Shown here: one piece after another, positions 33,091-42,097 of the stretch | Layout of the letters: each line of letters opens with the position of its first letter | How positions within the stretch are numbered: the first letter of the stretch is position 1 | NCBI GenBank assembly: GCA_017538105.1 | Contig: JAFYJN010000034.1 | Coordinates: 1-64,000 of the forward strand | DNA from: Prevotella sp. | Lineage (GTDB): Bacteria; Bacteroidota; Bacteroidia; Bacteroidales; Bacteroidaceae | Reading direction: 5' to 3' | DNA length: 64,000 nt | Translations under genes and position numbers: made by a program | The notes under the pieces: generated by a model | The model's database searches: none | Told to the model about the DNA's origin: nothing | Seen by the model: the letters and a program-made list of their open reading frames with translations, nothing else

Positions 33091-36000
33091 ATGAAAAAAA
33101 TAATAGGTCTTGACCTTGGAACCAGTTCCATTGGTACATGTATTCGCAATATCGACTTAGGAAACAGTTTGAGAGAACAATTAGAATATTTCTCCTCTGA
33201 TATCTTCAAATCAGGTGTAGGCGAAGAAAAAGGTAAAGAATATTCTTTTGCCGCCGATAGGACTAAACACCGCCAAAGTAGACGGCTATATGAAACAAGA
33301 AGACGTAGATTATGGGCAACGTTGGCTGTTCTTATAGAACATGGTTATTGTCCTCTTTCAAAAGATTCCTTACAAAAATGGACAACATACGATAAAGAAA
33401 AACATCTTTATCGAGAGTATCCCGTTGACGATGTATTATTCCAGCAATGGATTAAATTAGATTTCAATGGAGATGGCGTACCAGACTATTCGAGTCCTTA
33501 TCAATTACGAAGAGAGCTTATCAATCAACAATTTGACTTCAATATCGTTGAAAATAAGCACAAATTAGGTCGTGCATTATACCATATAGCACAACGTCGA
33601 GGTTTTAAAAGCAGCAAAGGAGAAACCGTCGCTTCACAAGAAAATGATAACGCTTCGGATGATATCGCTGAAGTAATGAAGAAATCTGAAACTAAGCTAT
33701 CAAGCAATCTTGTACAGTACATGAAAGACAAACAAATACGTACTGTAGGAGAAGCATTTGCTTTTTTGGAAGACGAAGGAATCAGGGTGAGGAACAGTCA
33801 ATTCAAAGCAGTTCAAAGCCAATATGAAGAAGAAATATCCTTGGTCTTTGATTTTCAAAACGGTTTATCCAAAGATTCTGTTTTCTATAAACGGATTATC
33901 AGTCGTAAAAGAGGAGAAGGGACGATCTTTTATCGCAAGCCTCTAAGATCACAGAAAGGACTTGTTGGCAAATGCACACTTGAGCCAAACAAAACAAGAT
34001 GTCCAATCTCCCATCCCTCATTTGAGAAATTCCGCGCATGGAGTCTGATCAACAATATTCGATATAAACAAGATGTTAATGACAATTGGATGGAACTTGC
34101 GATTGATGTAAAGAAAAAACTATATCATGATGTGTTCACATCCAGAATAAAGAATGATTTTCCATTTGTAGACATCCGAAAATTCCTTGAGAAAGAGCTT
34201 TCCATACCCCTTGTCAATAATAGAGAGGGGAAGACCATCAATTATAAAGACAACCAGAATATAGCAGGATGCCCAGTAACAGCAAGACTAATACGACTGT
34301 TCGGTGAAGAATGGGAAAAATATAATTATCAAACAGATATCATCCGCTATGGAGACAGCAAGCACGCCAACAGGACCCACAATAAATCATATACAGCATT
34401 GGATTTTTGGCACATTTGCTTCCAAGCCGATGATGCAGAACAATTGATGGAGTTTGCTCAACATAAAATGAACTGGGATGATGAAATGACGAAGAAATTA
34501 ATTCGTTTATGGTCTTCCATACAAGATGGTTATGCCATGCTAAGCCTTAAAGCAATTTCCAATATCAACTACATGCTTTGCGAAGGATTCAAATACTCTG
34601 ATGCCGTGATGTTGGCTAAAATTCCGGACATTTGCAAAGTCTCCCTTGACAAGATGCGCTCTATTCTAGATGATTTCAAAGCATTAGTATTACCAAAAAT
34701 CGAAAAAGATAAAAGAATCATCAATATCACTAATAATTTAATAGCCAATTATAAATCAACTATTCTTGAGAACCGTTTTGCTGACCACAACACATCATAT
34801 GAACTATGTGATTCTGATAAGGATGACATCATCAAGGCAATCAAAGGACATTGTGGCGAGAAGAGTTTTTCAGAGATGGATGCTGACGAACAAGAAGAAC
34901 TCATAAACGGCGTTTCATCGAGATACCAATCATTTTTCAACAATTACAAACGGGATTATTATAAAGTTCCTAAGAACATTGATGTTTTTAAAGAATATTT
35001 AAGTCAACAATTCCCTGAGATTAATACAACGCAATGGAATAAACTCTATCACCATTCACAAATAGTATCCTATAGTCCCGAAATATGTGATAACAATTTC
35101 CGACTTGGACGCCCAAACATAGGTGGCATCAAGAATCCCGTTGTCCTTAGGACATTGAATATTTTACGTCGTAAAATAAATAGTCTTTTGGACAACAATA
35201 TCATTGACACGGACAACACTCGAGTTGTCATTGAGACCACACGAGGGATGAATGATGCCAATATGCGCTGGGCCATTGAAGCATATCAAAGAGAAAGAGA
35301 AAAAGAGAATAAAGAGATTGGTAAAATCCTTTCCGAATATTACTCATCGCGTGAAATCAATGCTACAGACATAGACATAGCAAGATACGTTATCGAACAA
35401 TCAATGCAGGAAACACGGAAAGATGACAAACAATATATTTTTAAAAAAGATGTTACAAAATACAAGTTATGGTTAGAGCAGGGAGGTGTCTGTTTGTATA
35501 CAGGTAAGACTATCAATCTTTCTAATTTATTCAATGACAATGCCTTCGACATCGAGCATACCATTCCAAGAAGCATTTCCTTTGACAGTTCCGACAAAAA
35601 TCTCACCATCTGCGACTCCAATTATAACAGAAGCATTAAAAAGAACCAAATACCGACATCTTTACCAAATTACGAAAAAGACTGGGAGTCGAACGGAATT
35701 CGATATACAGCCATTAAACCAAGATTGGCCAAATGGCAAGAAAAGGTTGAGCACATACAAGACAACATTGACTTTTGGAAAGCACAATCTCGGAAATCTC
35801 AGGACAAAGAACGTAAGGATTTATGCATCCGGCAACGTCATCTATGGAAGATGGAACTGGACTACTGGAAAGGCAAATTGGAAAGGTTCACCCTTTATGA
35901 AGTTAAAGAAGGATTCCGAAATAGCCAGCTTGTTGATACAGGTATCATTACCCGTCATGCTGTGTTATATTTGAAGAGCATCTTCACTAATGTTGACGTC

Positions 36001-37398
36001 GAAAAAGGAAGTGTCACCGCTGATTTTAGAAAGATGTTAGGTCTTCAGAGTATATATGAAAAAAAAGACAGAGACAAACATTCCCATCACGCTATAGACG
36101 CCGCAATTTTAACTGTCATTCCTGTTGCTGCCAAAAGAGACCGTATGCTTCAACTGTTTTATAAGATTGAAGAAATCAAGCACCTAATAGAAATCAGTTC
36201 AAGCGAAACAGCCAAAAAGTTAAATTTTGAATTGGATGGCAAAATTAGAGAGATGGAAAATGAAATTGCAGACTGTCATATTGGCAATATTTCCACCGTA
36301 CCCCAATATATTGAAGAGAACCTTTTTGCCAATCATATCACCATTGACAGGACTCTCGTTCCTGCAAAAAAACGAGTTAGGATAAGAGGTAAAATTGTGA
36401 AAATAAAAAATTCCAAAGGAGAAGAAGTTACAAAATGGGCACAGGGCGACTGTATTAGGGGAAGACTTCATAATGAATCATATTATGGAGCCATAAAACT
36501 CCCATTGCTTGACGATAATGGAAATCCTAAAACTGAAAAAGGACTTTTTGTTTATGATGAAAACAAAGAAAATGTTATTATGGTAATCCGTCAAGACATC
36601 AAATCCTTTAAGAAAAAAGAAGAATTTGAAAAGATTATTGACCCATCTCTTCGTTCCATCATCTCCAACACCATAAAAAAACGCATGGATAATGGTGCTT
36701 CTTTTTCTGAAGCCATAAATCAAGACATTTACATGACAGACAAAGATGGTAATGAAATACGCAAAGACAAAAAAGGAAGGATTCTATCTCCTATTCGCCA
36801 TGTAAGGTGTAAAGTAGCGGCAGGCCGCGGCTATATGACAAAAGAAAAATCATTGGAGATTCGGCACCATAATCATTTTTCCAAGAAAAAAATGATCAAT
36901 GTTGCCAATCGAGATTACAAGAAAAACGTATATGCTCAAAATGACAGCAATTATCTTTTCCTCCTTTATGAAGGAATTAAGAGGGGTGAATTGGTTAGGA
37001 GATGTCGTTTTATCAACACTTTTGAAGTATCAAACATTTTCAGGAGCAAACAATTCATAAATTTTGAGAAAGAATTATGGAATGAGCCATATTACCAATC
37101 CATCAAAGAAAACAATATAGAATATAAACTTTCTGCTATTCTTAAAGCTGGTTCACGTGTTATTCTTTGGAATAATACTCCAGATGAAATATTTGACTTA
37201 TCTAAAGAAGAATTGCTGAAACGATTATACGTTGTAGTTAAGTTTAACAATGCCGGAACTGATTTAATATATTTAAGGCATCACATTTCTGCCAAATCAG
37301 ATATAGACATCAAACTTGTACCTAACAAGATGAATTGTCTTATTGAAGGAAGAGACTTTTCAATTGACATCCTAGGAAATATAACTTTTATAAAATAG
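33091..37398 (+). CDS. cas9: CRISPR-associated endonuclease Cas9, type II-C
   Basis: The 1435-residue protein has RuvC-I (IIGLDLGTSSIG, Asp8), an Arg-rich bridge helix (RQSRRLYETRRRRLW, residues 61-75), RuvC-II (RVVIETTRGMND, Glu715), HNH (FDIEHTIPRS, His823, and CDSNYNRS) and RuvC-III (HSHHAIDAAI, His1000, Asp1003). All catalytic residues are intact, so it should cut both strands of target DNA. The long REC and C-terminal PAM-interacting regions are typical of Bacteroidota II-C enzymes. It is followed 2 bp later by cas1, and no csn2 or cas4 is present, which defines II-C. The PAM cannot be read from the sequence. Confidence 0.97.
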   Translation: MKKIIGLDLGTSSIGTCIRNIDLGNSLREQLEYFSSDIFKSGVGEEKGKEYSFAADRTKHRQSRRLYETRRRRLWATLAVLIEHGYCPLSKDSLQKWTTYDKEKHLYREYPVDDVLFQQWIKLDFNGDGVPDYSSPYQLRRELINQQFDFNIVENKHKLGRALYHIAQRRGFKSSKGETVASQENDNASDDIAEVMKKSETKLSSNLVQYMKDKQIRTVGEAFAFLEDEGIRVRNSQFKAVQSQYEEEISLVFDFQNGLSKDSVFYKRIISRKRGEGTIFYRKPLRSQKGLVGKCTLEPNKTRCPISHPSFEKFRAWSLINNIRYKQDVNDNWMELAIDVKKKLYHDVFTSRIKNDFPFVDIRKFLEKELSIPLVNNREGKTINYKDNQNIAGCPVTARLIRLFGEEWEKYNYQTDIIRYGDSKHANRTHNKSYTALDFWHICFQADDAEQLMEFAQHKMNWDDEMTKKLIRLWSSIQDGYAMLSLKAISNINYMLCEGFKYSDAVMLAKIPDICKVSLDKMRSILDDFKALVLPKIEKDKRIINITNNLIANYKSTILENRFADHNTSYELCDSDKDDIIKAIKGHCGEKSFSEMDADEQEELINGVSSRYQSFFNNYKRDYYKVPKNIDVFKEYLSQQFPEINTTQWNKLYHHSQIVSYSPEICDNNFRLGRPNIGGIKNPVVLRTLNILRRKINSLLDNNIIDTDNTRVVIETTRGMNDANMRWAIEAYQREREKENKEIGKILSEYYSSREINATDIDIARYVIEQSMQETRKDDKQYIFKKDVTKYKLWLEQGGVCLYTGKTINLSNLFNDNAFDIEHTIPRSISFDSSDKNLTICDSNYNRSIKKNQIPTSLPNYEKDWESNGIRYTAIKPRLAKWQEKVEHIQDNIDFWKAQSRKSQDKERKDLCIRQRHLWKMELDYWKGKLERFTLYEVKEGFRNSQLVDTGIITRHAVLYLKSIFTNVDVEKGSVTADFRKMLGLQSIYEKKDRDKHSHHAIDAAILTVIPVAAKRDRMLQLFYKIEEIKHLIEISSSETAKKLNFELDGKIREMENEIADCHIGNISTVPQYIEENLFANHITIDRTLVPAKKRVRIRGKIVKIKNSKGEEVTKWAQGDCIRGRLHNESYYGAIKLPLLDDNGNPKTEKGLFVYDENKENVIMVIRQDIKSFKKKEEFEKIIDPSLRSIISNTIKKRMDNGASFSEAINQDIYMTDKDGNEIRKDKKGRILSPIRHVRCKVAAGRGYMTKEKSLEIRHHNHFSKKKMINVANRDYKKNVYAQNDSNYLFLLYEGIKRGELVRRCRFINTFEVSNIFRSKQFINFEKELWNEPYYQSIKENNIEYKLSAILKAGSRVILWNNTPDEIFDLSKEELLKRLYVVVKFNNAGTDLIYLRHHISAKSDIDIKLVPNKMNCLIEGRDFSIDILGNITFIK

Positions 37399-37400
37399 GC

Positions 37401-38333
37401 ATGATTAAGAAAACCTTGTATTTTGGCAATCCCGCCTACCTTTCCCTTCGCCTTGGGCAACTTGTTCTCAAGTTGCCTGAAGTGGAGAAGAGTAATATGA
37501 CAGGAAAGATGAAGGCTGATTTAGAAAGAACAATTCCTATTGAAGATATTGGTATTGTCGTTCTTGACCACAAACAAATAACCATAACTCAAGGCTTAAT
37601 ATCAGCCTTATTAGATAATACAACCGCTGTCGTTATATGCAATGAAAAACGAATGCCTAGCGGCTTGTTACTACCATTGGAAGGCAACACTATCCAAAAC
37701 GAAAGATTCAGAAACCAAATTGAGATTTCTATCCCTCAGAAAAAACAAATATGGCAACAAACAATAATAGCAAAAATCAAAAATCAAGCATATTGTCTAC
37801 AAAAGAATACCGCCAAGTCATTCGCACCTCTTCATGTATTGGCCAAAAACGTCAGGAGTGGTGACCCTGACAATTGTGAAGCGCAAGCTGCGGCCTACTA
37901 TTGGAAAAACGTCTTTGAAGACCATCCCAATTTTACACGCAATAAAGAAGGAACGCCACCTAATAACCTTCTCAATTATGGCTATGCCATTCTAAGAGCC
38001 GTTATAGCCAGAGCACTTGTTGGAAGTGGACTCTTACCTGTTTATGGTATCCACCATCATAATAGATACAACGCTTACTGTCTTGCTGATGATATAATGG
38101 AACCCTACCGGCCTTTCATTGACGACTTAGTCATCACTTTATGTCGACAATATGAAATAGGCGAGAATTTAACTACAGATATAAAAAGAGAAATGCTATG
38201 CATCCCAACTATTGATGTACGAATAAATGGGAAGCGTAGCCCATTGATGATTGCTGCGTCACAAACCACAGCAAGTTTAGCAAAATGCTTCAATGGAGAA
38301 TCTAAAAATGTGGTTTATCCAGAGTTTCCATGA
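37401..38333 (+). CDS. cas1: CRISPR-associated integrase Cas1 (type II)
   Basis: The 310-residue protein has the type II Cas1 layout: ITQGLISALLDNTT in the N-terminal beta domain and the catalytic Glu160 in NCEAQAAAYYW. The metal-binding His comes from YGIHHHNRYNAYCL (His218-220), and LADDIMEPYRPFIDD supplies the last acidic residue. With Cas2 it inserts new spacers. The gene begins 2 bp after cas9 and overlaps cas2 by ATGA at 38330-38333. Confidence 0.97.
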   Translation: MIKKTLYFGNPAYLSLRLGQLVLKLPEVEKSNMTGKMKADLERTIPIEDIGIVVLDHKQITITQGLISALLDNTTAVVICNEKRMPSGLLLPLEGNTIQNERFRNQIEISIPQKKQIWQQTIIAKIKNQAYCLQKNTAKSFAPLHVLAKNVRSGDPDNCEAQAAAYYWKNVFEDHPNFTRNKEGTPPNNLLNYGYAILRAVIARALVGSGLLPVYGIHHHNRYNAYCLADDIMEPYRPFIDDLVITLCRQYEIGENLTTDIKREMLCIPTIDVRINGKRSPLMIAASQTTASLAKCFNGESKNVVYPEFP

Positions 38334-38662
38334 ATCGACTTAGTGAATATCGAGTTATGTGGGTTATGGTGTTTTTTGACTTGCCAACACTTACCAAAAA
38401 AGACAAAAAAGATTACGCTACATTTAGGAAAAACCTTCAAAAAGATGGTTTTACAATGTTTCAGTTGTCGATATATGTACGTCATTGTGCAAGTGTAGAA
38501 AATGCAAACGTTCATACCAAAAGAGTTAAATCTTTTTTACCTGAACATGGCAACGTTTGTATAATAACCATAACAGACAAACAGTTTGGAGAGATAGAGG
38601 TCTTTATAGGAAAGCGCTCAAAAGCCCCAAATGCCCCAGGACAACAATTGGAACTATTTTAA
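38330..38662 (+). CDS. cas2: CRISPR-associated protein Cas2
   Basis: The 110-residue ferredoxin-like protein opens SEYRVMWVMVFFDLPTLTKK, where the FFDLPT strand carries the usual Asp, and continues with KRVKSFLPEHGNVCIITITDKQFG. It bridges the Cas1 dimers in the integration complex. The start overlaps the cas1 stop. A strong hairpin begins at the stop codon. Confidence 0.95.
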   Translation: MNRLSEYRVMWVMVFFDLPTLTKKDKKDYATFRKNLQKDGFTMFQLSIYVRHCASVENANVHTKRVKSFLPEHGNVCIITITDKQFGEIEVFIGKRSKAPNAPGQQLELF

Positions 38663-38706
38663 CATGAAGAAATCCAGCTATTAGGCTGGATTTCTTCATG
38701 TTTTAC
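38661..38706 (+). terminator. 18-bp perfect hairpin terminating the cas operon
   Basis: AACATGAAGAAATCCAGC (38661-38678) pairs perfectly with its complement at 38685-38702 around a TATTAG loop, then TTTT. It starts in the last base region of cas2 and separates the plus-strand cas transcript from minus-strand crRNA transcription. Confidence 0.8.
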
Positions 38707-38771
38707 AACGACTTTTTATTTTCTCAAATTACACAGCAACCAACTGTTTGTCAATACATTACGAAAGACGT
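38703..38771. other. Probable CRISPR leader (integration end)
   Basis: This is the 69-bp AT-rich stretch between the cas2 hairpin and the first repeat. The repeats at this end are perfect while the far end repeat (41305-41351) is degenerate, so new spacers are most likely added here. In type II-C systems the integration end can lie at the 3' end of crRNA transcription, which fits. Confidence 0.5.
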
Positions 38772-41351
38772 GATGTTTATGTCGCTGCAAAGATACTAAT
38801 TTGAAGGCAATTCACAACCTTGGCTAATGCCATCATGGAAGATCCCGAGATGTTTATGTCGCTGCAAAGATACTAATTTGAAGGCAATTCACAACCGCTG
38901 TTGGTCTTGCGGCTCCAATGTCCTGATGTTTATGTCGCTGCAAAGATACTAATTTGAAGGCAATTCACAACTGTCGCCGTAGGAGCGTTTCAGATAGTCG
39001 AGATGTTTATGTCGCTGCAAAGATACTAATTTGAAGGCAATTCACAACCTGCGTTAACTATTTTACTTTGGACAATCTGATGTTTATGTCGCTGCAAAGA
39101 TACTAATTTGAAGGCAATTCACAACATTATCCCAATCATCTTTGTTAGGATTTCCGATGTTTATGTCGCTGCAAAGATACTAATTTGAAGGCAATTCACA
39201 ACAATGTTGATTATGTTAGATTTTTTGTTTATGATGTTTATGTCGCTGCAAAGATACTAATTTGAAGGCAATTCACAACCTGTCTTTGGGACATGTCGAA
39301 ATGGTCACGGATGTTTATGTCGCTGCAAAGATACTAATTTGAAGGCAATTCACAACAATATGACTGCTGTTGCTGCTACTAATGCTGATGTTTATGTCGC
39401 TGCAAAGATACTAATTTGAAGGCAATTCACAACTATTGACGTATCTTTCTTGTTTGTTTGATTGATGTTTATGTCGCTGCAAAGATACTAATTTGAAGGC
39501 AATTCACAACATTCTCGTTATTCATGTTTGGATGTACTTGGATGTTTATGTCGCTGCAAAGATACTAATTTGAAGGCAATTCACAACTGTTTGTTACTCT
39601 TACTTATTCAAATAAGTGATGTTTATGTCGCTGCAAAGATACTAATTTGAAGGCAATTCACAACCGTTAAGAGTCCTTACATCCTCGTTGTCGGATGTTT
39701 ATGTCGCTGCAAAGATACTAATTTGAAGGCAATTCACAACAACGAGGGTGCTCAAGTGCAATTCATATATGATGTTTATGTCGCTGCAAAGATACTAATT
39801 TGAAGGCAATTCACAACCATGAGGGATGGCTGCTCATTGAAGGGCAGGATGTTTATGTCGCTGCAAAGATACTAATTTGAAGGCAATTCACAACGGACGG
39901 CTACGTCGATGCGGAGCAGTGGGGATGTTTATGTCGCTGCAAAGATACTAATTTGAAGGCAATTCACAACAATGATGTTGCAAAGATACTAAAAATTTTG
40001 ATGTTTATGTCGCTGCAAAGATACTAATTTGAAGGCAATTCACAACTAGTGCAATATTCCTTACGCACAATATTCGATGTTTATGTCGCTGCAAAGATAC
40101 TAATTTGAAGGCAATTCACAACGGCCGGCTGTATGGCTCATGAATGGTTCCAGATGTTTATGTCGCTGCTAAGATACTAATTTGAAGGCAATTCACAACT
40201 TTATTCATAATTTGTTTGTTATTAATATGATGTTTATGTCGCTGCAAAGATACTAATTTGAAGGCAATTCACAACAATGCTCAACGATTGCTTGATTTGC
40301 TTGGTGATGTTTATGTCGCTGCAAAGATACTAATTTGAAGGCAATTCACAACGTTTCGGTATCAATGGCATCTGATAATAGGATGTTTATGTCGCTGCAA
40401 AGATACTAATTTGAAGGCAATTCACAACATAACAGCGGGTTGTCGTTCTTTGCATCTTGATGTTTATGTCGCTGCAAAGATACTAATTTGAAGGCAATTC
40501 ACAACCATTGGGTTAAAAGTTGACGGAGATGATAAGATGTTTATGTCGCTGCAAAGATACTAATTTGAAGGCAATTCACAACCTAACAGGTGAATTGTCG
40601 GTAATAGTTCCAGATGTTTATGTCGCTGCAAAGATACTAATTTGAAGGCAATTCACAACACGATGTAATAAGTGAAAACATCACCACAGAGATGTTTATG
40701 TCGCTGCAAAGATACTAATTTGAAGGCAATTCACAACCTTCCGCAATAAGGACAATTGTAATGAAAAGATGTTTATGTCGCTGCAAAGATACTAATTTGA
40801 AGGCAATTCACAACCAATTACCAAATAAAAAGCTACGATGTGAAGATGTTTATGTCGCTGCAAAGATACTAATTTGAAGGCAATTCACAACTGTTGATGT
40901 TGGAGCTTCAACTACATTACGATGTTTATGTCGCTGCAAAGATACTAATTTGAAGGCAATTCACAACCACCTGCAGGTCGGGCACGGCGATACGTGCGAT
41001 GTTTATGTCGCTGCAAAGATACTAATTTGAAGGCAATTCACAACCGTTTTTAGAACATATTAAAAAACCTTGCGATGTTTATGTCGCTGCAAAGATACTA
41101 ATTTGAAGGCAATTCACAACTTCAGAGCGATGCGTGGTGAGATTAGGTTTGATGTTTATGTCGCTGCAAAGATACTAATTTGAAGGCAATTCACAACGGC
41201 TCAGGATAGTCCTTTTCGGGGTCTAACGATGTTTATGTCGCTGCAAAGATACTAATTTGAAGGCAATTCACAACCAGCAGGTCCTTCGGACTGTGAACAC
41301 CCGCGATGTTTATGTCGCTGCAAAGATACTAATTTGAAGGCAATTAGCGAC
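38772..41351 (-). CRISPR. Type II-C CRISPR array: 34 repeats of 47 bp, 33 spacers of 29-31 bp
   Basis: The repeat in crRNA sense (minus strand) begins GTTGTGAATTGCCTTC, continues AAATTAGTATCTTTGCAGCG and ends ACATAAACATC. Spacers are mostly 30 bp, several 29, one (40660-40690) 31. All repeats are identical except two: the one at 40153-40199 has one change at 40170, in the TTTGC box, and the last at 41305-41351 has a changed GTTGTG end. Each repeat holds TTG, 19 bp, TATCTTTG, a full Bacteroidota promoter aimed at the following spacer. The tracrRNA anti-repeat pairs with the repeat's first ~29 nt, which fixes the crRNA strand. Confidence 0.98.
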
Positions 41352-41402
41352 CTTTCTAGTTCTCCATTCTATTGTATTTGAGACATTCACGTTCAGTGTC
41401 TT

Positions 41403-41807
41403 TTATTTCCTTATCTCCAGGATTCCGTCTTTCTCATGCTCCACGAACGGGCCTTCCTTCGTTTCGAACAACACGCTTCCGGTCTCCAGGCACTCCACGT
41501 CATGCCAAGTGTTTTTGGGGATGTCGACGCCATAAACCCCTGCTGCTGTGGATAGTACCACGCTCGCCGTTACCTGCCCATCGTCGTCGTAGGTGCTTAC
41601 ACGCACTTTCCCTCTCAGGATGACGATGGTCTCGTCTTTCGTGGGATGGTGGTGGACGGGTATCAACGTGCCCACTTCCAATGCGTTGAGGAAACGGTGA
41701 CATTTGTCGTCAAGGCTTTGGTGGAAATTGTGGTTCATCCTCAGTCGCGGTGATTTCCTCGCCTGTTCCACTACGCCGTCAATCAGTTGGTCGTCGATGA
41801 TTTTCAT
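41403..41807 (-). CDS. WbuC family cupin-fold protein
   Basis: The 134-residue protein starts at ATG 41807 (MKIIDDQLIDG); a GTG three codons earlier is possible. RLRMNHNFHQSLDDKCHRFLNAL and the cupin metal-binding motif VHHHPTKDETIVILRGKVRV, with three adjacent His, match WbuC-type cupins often found with surface polysaccharide genes. No polysaccharide genes are nearby here. It ends 51 bp after the CRISPR array and is transcribed on the same strand as the crRNAs, away from its own promoter at 41845-41886 and toward the array. Confidence 0.85.
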   Translation of the reverse strand: MKIIDDQLIDGVVEQARKSPRLRMNHNFHQSLDDKCHRFLNALEVGTLIPVHHHPTKDETIVILRGKVRVSTYDDDGQVTASVVLSTAAGVYGVDIPKNTWHDVECLETGSVLFETKEGPFVEHEKDGILEIRK

Positions 41808-41844
41808 ACTCTTCACATTGGTTTATAAAGACAAAAGATTGCAA

Positions 41845-41886
41845 GATGCCGCTGCAAAGATACTACTTTTTTCAGCAAATCACAAC
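41845..41886 (-). promoter_or_regulatory. Cupin gene promoter resembling a CRISPR repeat
   Basis: On the minus strand the element starts GTTGTGATTTGC, includes TAGTATCTTTGCAGCG and ends CATC, as the CRISPR repeat does, but is 42 bp and lacks part of the middle and end. TTG, 20 bp and TATCTTTG give a good promoter about 30 bp before the cupin ATG. It may be an ordinary promoter or a decayed repeat. Confidence 0.6.
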
Positions 41887-42048
41887 ACTTTTGAACGGAT
41901 GACAAAAAACAATGGAGAAGACCACAAATGGACAACCGAAAAAAGAGGGATGAACCGAAATGAACACAAAAACGTTGAATTACACCGCCAAAATGGCCAT
42001 TTCTCTCCATACTTCCCAAAATGAACATTCTAAAAGAATTATTCGACG

Positions 42049-42078
42049 TTGATATTTGAACAAAAATGTCTAATTTTG
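42049..42078 (+). promoter_or_regulatory. Promoter of the AraC regulator and downstream biosynthetic operon
   Basis: TTG (42049-42051), 19 bp and TAATTTTG (42071-42078), 19 bp before the ATG at 42098. No other promoter was seen in the 42-bp gap before the ketosynthase, so this may drive the whole operon to 49169. Confidence 0.55.
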
Positions 42079-42097
42079 CATCCAAAATAGACAGGGC

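Noticed and set aside
38772..41351. Possible tRNA or ncRNA genes within the array
   Set aside because: The spacing is strictly periodic and all non-repeat segments are 29-31 bp, so there is no room for other genes.
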